From assembly GCA_945827765.1 (NCBI GenBank), contig CALZPS010000017.1, forward strand, positions 1-13,096: a stretch of 13,096 bases of DNA, written 5' to 3'. The notes beneath the pieces are model-generated. The model did no database searches, was not told the DNA's origin, and was given only the letters and a program-made list of their open reading frames with translations. The DNA comes from an uncultured Lachnospiraceae bacterium. GTDB lineage: Bacteria > Bacillota > Clostridia > Lachnospirales > Lachnospiraceae. Position 1 is the first letter of the stretch. Every line of letters begins with the position of its first letter. The position numbers were made by a program, and so were the translations under genes. This document shows positions 8,366 through 13,096 of the stretch, piece by piece.

Positions 8366-9805
8366 TCAGCACTTCTTCATCAATCTTACATAGAACTCTA
8401 CTGCTTTCACCAATGTCTTCACCGGTATGCGCTCATTGTTGCCGTGAATCATTCCGCGCTCTTCCTTCGACAATTTCATTGCAGAGAACTTATACACACG
8501 ATCCGTAATCCGGCAGTAATACCATGAATCGCTGCACGCCATCATCAGATAAGGCGATACCAGTGCACCCGGCCATGTATCGGTGACCACCTGACACAGA
8601 CGATTCCATTCCTCACAGGATATATCGGAATTAACAGATGGATTGCGTCCTTCGAAAATTGTCACATCAATATTCGGATTGTCAATCACTTTTTCCAGAT
8701 AAGCACGGGCAGATTCTGTCGTATCCATACCAATCAGCCTCAGATTCATTCCCACCGATGCCTTCGGCGGCAAAACATTAAAGCTTTTGCTGCCTTCCAT
8801 CTTTGTCACCGCACAGGTCGTCCTAAGCATCGCATTCAGCTCGCCGCCTGTCTTTTTACAAACTATATCAAACAGCCATTCAAAGCACCAGAGATTGGCA
8901 AACAAAATCTTATACACAAAACCGGAATGCCTTCCGAGAATGTCAAGCATTTCTTTCACTGGTTTGGTCAATTGTCTCGGGAACGGATGTTTCTCTATCG
9001 CTGTGACTGCTGCCGCCAGTTCTCCGACGATCGTATGTACCGGCGGAGTTGATGCGTGACCGCCCCTGCTCCTGGCATGAAGCTCAATATTCTCCAGTCC
9101 TTTTTCAGCAATCCCGATCAGCGCGCACTCACGGGTTACCCCCGGAAAAACATTTTCCACGACCGCTCCGCCTTCATCCACCACCATCGCCGGGTGGATA
9201 TGATGTTCCTCGAACCATTCCACGATTGCCGGGCAGCTCGGTCCATTAATTTCCTCCTGTCCGGAAAACGCAAAATAAATATCCTGCTCCGGCACAAAGC
9301 CATCCCCAATCAGTTTTTCCGCCGCCTCCATGATGCCGCAGAGTGTTCCCTTTGTATCCAGCGTTCCGCGTCCCCACAGAACACCGTCCACCACCTCCGC
9401 ACCAAACGGGTCTTTCTCCCACTGCGCCTCTTCTACCGGAACCACATCATAATGAGACATCAGCACAACCGGGTCTGCATTTCCTTTTCCTTTCCAATGA
9501 TACAGCATACCGTTCACACCGATAAATTGTCTCTCACAAGTGGTATGAACCTGAGGAAACAATTGCGGAAGTAAATCCTGAAATTTCTTAAATTCCGCCT
9601 TGTCAATCAGGCTGTCATCATAATATGAAATGGTTTTGCAGCGAATCATTTGCTGCATATCACTAACGATTTTTTCTTCCTCTAACTCAATCTTTTCTTC
9701 AGACGGAGTCATCTCCGGTCTTGGATTGAACATCGCTGCCCGTACCAGAATCACTGCCACCCAGATTACGACAAGCGCCAGAATTATCCACAATACGATC
9801 ATCAT
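8366..9805 (-). CDS. Membrane-anchored M20-family metallopeptidase (carboxypeptidase S / PM20D1-like)
   Basis: A di-zinc M20 hydrolase, 479 residues, that would cleave peptides or N-acyl amino acids. One N-terminal hydrophobic helix (about 3-22) probably anchors it; positive residues follow the helix rather than precede it, so the side on which the enzyme faces is unclear. Metal and catalytic residues are all present: His118 and Asp120 in SHYDVVP, bridging Asp150 in GRGTLDTKG, general base Glu184 and Glu185 in GQEEINGP, Asp210 in VDEGG, and His454 in MIHGNNERI. The dimerisation lid region starts near RSRGGHAST (about 248-256). Two ATGs (9805 and 9802) follow GGAGG at 9811-9815, which overlaps the stop of the upstream membrane gene, so the genes are coupled. 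The neighbouring two membrane proteins suggest the hydrolase acts on what they carry; that is inference. Confidence 0.92.
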   Translation of the reverse strand: MMIVLWIILALVVIWVAVILVRAAMFNPRPEMTPSEEKIELEEEKIVSDMQQMIRCKTISYYDDSLIDKAEFKKFQDLLPQLFPQVHTTCERQFIGVNGMLYHWKGKGNADPVVLMSHYDVVPVEEAQWEKDPFGAEVVDGVLWGRGTLDTKGTLCGIMEAAEKLIGDGFVPEQDIYFAFSGQEEINGPSCPAIVEWFEEHHIHPAMVVDEGGAVVENVFPGVTRECALIGIAEKGLENIELHARSRGGHASTPPVHTIVGELAAAVTAIEKHPFPRQLTKPVKEMLDILGRHSGFVYKILFANLWCFEWLFDIVCKKTGGELNAMLRTTCAVTKMEGSKSFNVLPPKASVGMNLRLIGMDTTESARAYLEKVIDNPNIDVTIFEGRNPSVNSDISCEEWNRLCQVVTDTWPGALVSPYLMMACSDSWYYCRITDRVYKFSAMKLSKEERGMIHGNNERIPVKTLVKAVEFYVRLMKKC

Positions 9806-9814
9806 CTTTGCCTC

Positions 9815-10471
9815 CTATAACATGCCTTTATTATACATGAATCTTGCTGCACCGATGGCAATCAAAGCTCCCACCGGAACCAACACGCCCACGGAGCCTG
9901 ACAGTGACGGCACCAATAAAAACAAAAGGATCATAAATGTCAGCGGAGCAATCGATATTTTCCAGTTTTTACTCACATAAACCACTGCCAGACCGCCGAA
10001 CAATGCCGGTAATATATTGTCAAAGGCCGGTTTCACAACCGGACTGTCCAAAATCGGTGTCAGCGGAACAAGCAGTGCCACGCCAAGCGCGATAATCACC
10101 GTCGTCACAATAGAAGAAGTCGCCACTGCAATGGTGGAAATCACTTCTCCCTCTTCCGAACCGGGTTTCACCTTTGCATTTTCCATCGCATTTAGAGCGG
10201 CGGGCACTTTCAAACTGGTCAGATTTCCGGTTACAAAAGCCAGATAGGAGCTGGATGTTCCCAGCATTGGCACAAAGGTGAGCACCTCAATCAGGCCAAC
10301 CGTCCAGTAAATCGGTGCAACACCCAAAAGTCCTGGCAGCACCGGTTTCCATCCCGGCCATGCACCGTAATATATACATGTGACAATCGGATATGCAAAA
10401 ATCATTCCCAGCGCACACAAAATCCAGATTCTTCCATATACATGAGACATTTCTTCATAACTTTTCTTCAT
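9815..10471 (-). CDS. Polytopic membrane protein, putative transporter partner of the DUF5058-like protein
   Basis: A 218-residue integral membrane protein with roughly six hydrophobic segments (about 14-35, 44-70, 108-135, 150-168, 172-190 and 193-212). Between segments two and three is a distinctive polar/small-residue stretch, MLGTSSSYLAFVTGNLTSLK (69-88), followed by a charged loop PGSEEGEV and a Ser/Thr-rich helix (VATSSIVTTV). Such a stretch fits a substrate-passage or re-entrant region like those of gate-type transporters; no solved family was recognised. The frame extends upstream to 10573, but that would overlap the previous gene by about 100 bases with an unlikely sequence. I start at ATG 10471 (MKKSYEEM), which has GGGGG nine bases upstream and begins 5 bases after the preceding stop. 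It ends 9 bases before the M20 gene. Function is unknown. Confidence 0.85.
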   Translation of the reverse strand: MKKSYEEMSHVYGRIWILCALGMIFAYPIVTCIYYGAWPGWKPVLPGLLGVAPIYWTVGLIEVLTFVPMLGTSSSYLAFVTGNLTSLKVPAALNAMENAKVKPGSEEGEVISTIAVATSSIVTTVIIALGVALLVPLTPILDSPVVKPAFDNILPALFGGLAVVYVSKNWKISIAPLTFMILLFLLVPSLSGSVGVLVPVGALIAIGAARFMYNKGML

Positions 10472-10476
10472 ACCGT

Positions 10477-11202
10477 TCAACCCCCAATCAGCGGAGTAAT
10501 GACTGCCGCAAAAATCATTGCCCCCATCATGCTGATTGGAAGGGCGTATGTCTCCAGCCATTTCATATTGCATTTCTTAATTAAAATTCCGCAGATACCC
10601 ATCAGAAGTGCAGAAAAGAGCAGTACAAATATCGGGATCCATCCTGTCAGACCAGAACGGATATCGGCAAAGACCATTCCCAAAAATGCGGAAATCATGC
10701 CCAAAAATAATGCAGTCATCAGGATATCTCCCCATTTACTGTCTTTTCCCTTGATTTTCATCAGACCTCCCTGTATCTTTTTGATGAAAAGTGGTACCCA
10801 GATAAGCCCCGGAAAAATGCCCAAAGTCATTACCCATGCAATCGCTGTATACACTTCCGGATTCGTTACGGTTTCCGATAACGAAATACCAAGCGCACTC
10901 GCCGTGGAGGTGGCTGCCGGCAATTCATATGTAATTGCACCGATAACGCTCAATCTGAGCCAGGGCAGCGGCAGTCCTAAAAACTTCGACAAGGTAATCA
11001 CTCCCAACAAAATAGATAAAGCCGGAGCAATCGTAAAAATTGCAGTAGAAATCATCGTTTTACGCATCTTTGCCGCCTCGATGCCGATTTCCTTACCGTG
11101 CCGGTAAGACCGCACCAGAAAGAATACGGACTGTGCGATCACAAATACGATAACTGCTCCCGCCAGCAAAAAAAGCAGGTTGCTGTTTGGATTAAAATTC
11201 AT
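10477..11202 (-). CDS. DUF5058-like polytopic membrane protein, putative transporter
   Basis: A 241-residue membrane protein with about seven hydrophobic segments: roughly 8-30, 50-75, 83-104, 118-140, 158-180, 188-208 and 218-240. A cytoplasmic-looking basic loop (RSYRHGKEIG) follows the first. The third segment contains YELPAATSTASALGISLSE (92-110), rich in Ser, Thr and Ala and interrupted by a proline, as seen in gate-domain transporters. The N-terminus and layout recall proteins labelled DUF5058 in Clostridia; this label is from memory and not tested. The start at ATG 11202 is chosen because GGGAGGG (11212-11218) lies nine bases upstream; an in-frame ATG at 11226 would precede that site. 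It heads a tight run with the second membrane protein (5-base gap) and the M20 peptidase (9-base gap), so the three probably act together. Confidence 0.85.
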   Translation of the reverse strand: MNFNPNSNLLFLLAGAVIVFVIAQSVFFLVRSYRHGKEIGIEAAKMRKTMISTAIFTIAPALSILLGVITLSKFLGLPLPWLRLSVIGAITYELPAATSTASALGISLSETVTNPEVYTAIAWVMTLGIFPGLIWVPLFIKKIQGGLMKIKGKDSKWGDILMTALFLGMISAFLGMVFADIRSGLTGWIPIFVLLFSALLMGICGILIKKCNMKWLETYALPISMMGAMIFAAVITPLIGG

Positions 11203-11211
11203 TATTGTATT

Positions 11212-11218
11212 CCCTCCC
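11212..11218 (-). promoter_or_regulatory. Ribosome binding site deciding the start of the DUF5058-like gene
   Basis: The minus strand reads AAGGGAGGGAATACAATA directly before ATG at 11202. This strong purine block lies inside any protein starting at the upstream ATG (11226), which argues for the downstream start. Confidence 0.75.
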
Positions 11219-11222
11219 TTTC

Positions 11223-11312
11223 TCATTTCTTTTCCACAATTGCCTGATACATCATGATCCGCACAGCCAACTCATTTCCTTCAGTCTTGGAATGTACGCC
11301 ATCCACAAACAA
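11223..11312 (-). pseudogene. Possible remnant of a hydrolase C-terminus
   Basis: Between the DUF362 stop and the DUF5058-like start, a minus-strand frame runs between TAA (11315-11313) and TGA (11225-11223) and reads LFVDGVHSKTEGN then ELAVRIMMYQAIVEKK. It has no ATG or ribosome binding site at its head, but it looks like protein. DGVH followed by EGN-LA-R resembles block V of SGNH/GDSL hydrolases; the GVHS-TE pattern could also be the C-terminal metal-binding segment of an M20-like peptidase. I infer the tail of a decayed or deleted gene. It may equally be chance, since it is only 29 codons. Confidence 0.35.
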
Positions 11313-11320
11313 TTATGGCA
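11312..11320 (-). promoter_or_regulatory. Weak candidate extended -10 ahead of the membrane-protein/M20 genes
   Basis: The minus strand reads TGC then CATAAT just after the DUF362 stop, five of six matches to TATAAT with an extended -10 TG. No good -35 is visible. It would give a start about 100 bases before the DUF5058-like ATG. Read-through from the DUF362 promoter is equally possible, because I see no terminator in this gap. Confidence 0.25.
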
Positions 11321-11324
11321 ATCG

Positions 11325-12191
11325 CTATTCCACCGTAATCAGTTCGTACTCTCTTGTACCGTATCCCAATTCTGCTGCGGCCTCAATAGTGTGCACGCCG
11401 TTGCGCGATTCGATTCGCTCCAGCAAATGATCTCTTCCGGGGTCATCCGATGCATAGACTAAATCGAGGCACGCCTGATCGATGGCAATTGGATCAAGCG
11501 AAACCAAGATCCCGATATCTTTCATACAGGGGTCTTCTGCCACTGCACAGCAGTCACAGTCTACAGACATATTTTTCATCACATTCACATATACAATATT
11601 TCCTTTGAAATATTCAACGACAGAGGACGCTGCGTCCGCCATTGATTCCAGAAAAGAATCATGATCCGATTCCCAGAGCAGATCCGGATCGCCTGCACCG
11701 TGGATGTATGCCTTCCCATAAGAGGAAGCAACTCCGATGGACAATTGTTTCAAAGCGCCGCCATAGCCTCCCATCGGATGTCCCTTGAAATGTGACAATA
11801 CAAGCATAGAATCATATCTGGACAGGTTCTTCCCCACATAATTCTTTTTAATTACTTTTCCGTTTGGTATCGGCAATTCCATATCCGGACCTTCCCCGTC
11901 CAGCAAATCCACCTCAAACATTTTACTCCACCCATGTTTTTCCAACAATGCAAGGTGTTTTTCGGTTGTATTCCTTTCTCCTTCGTATGCCGTATTACAC
12001 TCCGCAACAACACCACCAACCCTTTCAATCATTGGTTTCCAAAACTCCGGCTTTAAAAAATTCTGATTACCTTCTTCTCCCGAATGTACCTTGACTGCAA
12101 CCTTTCCGGTCAGTTCTTTTCCCGCAAGCTGATATAACTCCACCACTTTTTCCGGACTGATTTCTCTTGAAAAATACACATTTGCTTTCAT
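11325..12191 (-). CDS. DUF362 domain-containing protein, ferredoxin-less short form
   Basis: A 288-residue soluble protein of the DUF362 family, whose biochemical role is not established. The family signature is clear: KVAVKVHSGEEG (30-41), SHFKGHPMGGYGGALKQLSIG (133-153) and DIGILVSLDPIAIDQACLDLVY (225-246). Many relatives carry a C-terminal 2[4Fe-4S] ferredoxin domain; here there is none. A compact cysteine group, Cys212, Cys214, Cys215 and Cys222 in DCDCCAVAEDPC, could bind a metal or a cluster by itself. The start ATG has AGGAGG about ten bases upstream, and a promoter with TATAAT lies about 50-60 bases further upstream. The gene ends about 120 bases before the membrane-protein genes. Reading it as a metal- or redox-related protein is inference from the cysteines. 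Confidence 0.9.
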   Translation of the reverse strand: MKANVYFSREISPEKVVELYQLAGKELTGKVAVKVHSGEEGNQNFLKPEFWKPMIERVGGVVAECNTAYEGERNTTEKHLALLEKHGWSKMFEVDLLDGEGPDMELPIPNGKVIKKNYVGKNLSRYDSMLVLSHFKGHPMGGYGGALKQLSIGVASSYGKAYIHGAGDPDLLWESDHDSFLESMADAASSVVEYFKGNIVYVNVMKNMSVDCDCCAVAEDPCMKDIGILVSLDPIAIDQACLDLVYASDDPGRDHLLERIESRNGVHTIEAAAELGYGTREYELITVE

Positions 12192-12247
12192 AATATAAAT
12201 CCTCCTGATGTTCTTTTTCCGTCAAACTGACTGTGCCCTATACACAC

Positions 12248-12256
12248 ATTATAGCA
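12248..12256 (-). promoter_or_regulatory. Extended -10 promoter of the DUF362 gene
   Basis: The minus strand reads TGC then TATAAT (12253-12248), a perfect -10 with extended TG. The best -35 at 17 bases (TTTTAA) is poor, which is usual for extended -10 promoters. Transcription would start near 12241, giving a leader of about 50 bases before the ATG at 12191. Confidence 0.7.
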
Positions 12257-12335
12257 TCCCTGAAATGGATTTAAAACTAATATTTGCTGAAACTTTCACC
12301 AAATTCGTTTCATTTTTTGCCAAGCCGCAGTGCGA

Positions 12336-12386
12336 TCCCCCGGAGGGTTTTGTTGCATAGGGAACAACGTTTCCTATGCAACAAAA
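12336..12386 (-). repeat. 14-bp palindrome with flanking GC hairpin, related to the element at 6491-6553
   Basis: TTTTGTTGCATAGG (12348-12361) and CCTATGCAACAAAA (12373-12386) form a perfect 14-bp stem with an 11-base loop. The T-run is on the 5' side and the A-run on the 3' side of the stem on both strands, the reverse of an intrinsic terminator. It is flanked by CCCTCCGGGGG, itself a short hairpin. The block 12336-12359 aligns with 6498-6520 with one gap and few mismatches: both hold TCC, CCGGA, then GTTTTGTTGCATA. Confidence 0.75.
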
Positions 12387-12419
12387 AACAGTGAGAGCAC
12401 GATTGTACTTTCACTGTTT
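12383..12419 (-). terminator. Intrinsic terminator after the Dabb gene
   Basis: On the minus strand AAACAGTGA (12419-12411) pairs perfectly with TCACTGTTT (12394-12386), with a 16-base loop, and is followed by more T residues (12385-12383). The T-run is also the 5' arm of the next palindrome, so the two structures exclude each other. It lies about 85 bases after the Dabb stop. Confidence 0.6.
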
Positions 12420-12502
12420 CTTACCATTTCCATCCTAACCCGTTTCACGAAAAAGCATCAGGCTATGCCATCTTTGGTGTCGTATAACACCATTTCTCCC
12501 GC

Positions 12503-12844
12503 TTACTCTGTTTGTTTCACTGTTGTATCACACATTGCACCCTCATCAACATAATCCAGACAATATCTCGCTTTCGTAAATGGACGCACTTTTCCATCCG
12601 CTACTTTCACATGCTCCGGATGAACTGCATAACCTTTTAATGCCGCCTCATCCACAAAAGCAGAATCCAGCATCACATCCACATTGGAACTGCCGAGTGA
12701 CTTTGTATTCACCCGAATCCACAGAAGTCCCGGAATCTTTCCCGCCAGACCTTCTAATCCTTCTTTGATACCCGACTTGATTTTTTCTTTTTCCTCTTTT
12801 GAGAATTCATCTTTTAACTGCCATAGAATCACATGCTTTACCAT
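12503..12844 (-). CDS. Dabb (stress-responsive A/B barrel) domain protein
   Basis: A 113-residue protein that is essentially one Dabb domain, a dimeric ferredoxin-like barrel found in small stress-induced proteins and some cyclases. The domain covers about residues 2-99: KHVILWQLKDEF, a helix of Lys/Glu repeats, IPGLLWIRVN, then VDEAALKGYAVHPEHVKV with the family's typical HP-H (His75 and His78). No catalytic function can be assigned. I start at ATG 12844, where AGGAAAGGA (12853-12861) lies eight bases upstream and the Dabb fold begins at once; the frame runs 16 codons further upstream, but that segment (MSQVAACRPVEERKSK) does not resemble the family and has no site. It sits about 65 bases after the rRNA terminator in the same direction, with no clear promoter, so it may depend on a cryptic promoter or rRNA read-through. 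Confidence 0.9.
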   Translation of the reverse strand: MVKHVILWQLKDEFSKEEKEKIKSGIKEGLEGLAGKIPGLLWIRVNTKSLGSSNVDVMLDSAFVDEAALKGYAVHPEHVKVADGKVRPFTKARYCLDYVDEGAMCDTTVKQTE

Positions 12845-12908
12845 CTTTGATTTCCTTTCCTCAACAGGTCTGCAAGCAGCCACCTGGCTCATTGTTTCTC
12901 ATAAATGA

Positions 12909-12938
12909 AAAAACAGTACCTGAACCAGTACTGTTTTT
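12909..12938 (-). terminator. Intrinsic terminator of the rRNA operon
   Basis: AAAAACAGTAC (12909-12919) and GTACTGTTTTT (12928-12938) form a perfect 11-bp stem with an 8-base loop; on the minus strand the stem runs into six T residues. It lies about 64 bases downstream of the 23S rRNA 3' end. Confidence 0.9.
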
Positions 12939-13001
12939 ATTATGTACCTTCAAAACCGCATACAAAGAAATTCATTCATCCATTCACCTATCACCGTGTT
13001 T

Positions 13002-13096
13002 GGTTATGCCCTCGACCTATTAGTATCAGTCAGCTCCATGCGTTACCACACTTCCACCTCTGACCTATCTACCTCGTCGTCTTCAAGGGGTCTTAC
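13002..13096 (-). rRNA. 23S ribosomal RNA, 3' end only
   Basis: The reverse complement begins with GTAAGACCCCTTGAAGACGA and continues with the conserved late 23S segments GGAGCTGACTGATACTAATA and GGTCGAGGGCATAACC, the last matching the usual mature 3' end that pairs with the 5' end of 23S. About 95 bases are present and the rest lies beyond the contig end. The exact 3' end is set by similarity and may be off by a few bases. No 5S rRNA follows before the terminator at 12909-12938. The spacer contains a GCGGTTTTGAAGGTAC block and no tRNA. Confidence 0.95.

Larger units (their letters stand above)
12192..12502. other. Gene-free stretch between the DUF362 and Dabb genes
   Basis: No credible coding frame was found on either strand in these 311 bases. 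From right to left it holds a small stem (TGGTGT/ACACCA, 12475-12492), the Dabb terminator, the 14-bp palindrome, a GC-rich hairpin, about 80 AT-rich bases with no clear signal, and the DUF362 promoter and leader. Confidence 0.7.

Noticed and set aside
10472..10573. N-terminal extension of the second membrane protein
   Set aside because: It would overlap the DUF5058-like gene by about 100 bases in another frame, is not hydrophobic or conserved-looking, and the ATG at 10471 sits right after the previous stop.
12348..12386. The 14-bp palindrome as a bidirectional intrinsic terminator
   Set aside because: On both strands the stem starts with T residues and is followed by A residues, so no U-run follows the hairpin. 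The real terminator signal is the adjacent hairpin at 12383-12419.
12845..12892. Longer start for the Dabb protein
   Set aside because: The extra 16 residues have no ribosome binding site, while a good one precedes the ATG at 12844, where the Dabb fold begins.
12942..13001. 5S rRNA or tRNA gene in the rRNA spacer
   Set aside because: The 60-base spacer is too short for a 5S and shows no cloverleaf or T-loop GTTCGA-type signature.
1..13096. CRISPR array, insertion sequence, prophage or toxin-antitoxin module
   Set aside because: No regularly spaced repeats, transposase, integrase, phage or small toxin-like pair was seen on either strand.

Overview
This window is a contig end from a low-to-moderate GC Gram-positive anaerobe, most likely a gut Clostridia of the Lachnospiraceae type. 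The reasons are AddA/AddB of the Firmicutes form, strong AGGAGG-type ribosome binding sites, a Clostridia-like 23S rRNA 3' end, and gut-Clostridia style accessory genes. The assignment is by general resemblance only. Every supported gene lies on the minus strand, so transcription runs from the high-coordinate end to the low-coordinate end.

Both ends of the contig are informative. Bases 1-44 are not genomic: they read as the end of Illumina P7, an i7 index and the Nextera read-2 transposase adapter. They give the truncated addA frame a false stop and a false 13-residue tail. The other end (about 13002-13096) is the 3' end of a 23S rRNA gene on the minus strand, a usual place for a short-read assembly to break.

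In transcription order (right to left) the layout is as follows. (1) The 23S rRNA 3' end, with no 5S rRNA before a strong intrinsic terminator at 12909-12938. (2) A small Dabb-family (stress-responsive A/B barrel) gene at 12503-12844. (3) A gene-free stretch of about 310 bases holding a terminator hairpin, a 14-bp-stem palindrome and a promoter with an extended -10. (4) A DUF362 protein (11325-12191). (5) A short gap with a possible decayed hydrolase tail. (6) A compact run of five genes: a DUF5058-like membrane protein, a second polytopic membrane protein, a membrane-anchored M20 metallopeptidase, an alpha/beta-hydrolase esterase and the nickel-insertion GTPase HypB. (7) A palindromic element at 6491-6553. 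(8) addB-addA, the recombinational-repair helicase-nuclease, overlapping by 4 bases, with addA cut off by the contig end before its nuclease domain.

Three points deserve most attention. The two adjacent membrane proteins with the M20 peptidase look like a transport-plus-hydrolysis cassette of unknown substrate. The intergenic palindromes at 6491-6553 and 12336-12419 share sequence and architecture: a terminator whose U-run is also an arm of a second hairpin. The hypB gene stands without any hydrogenase or other hyp gene in view.
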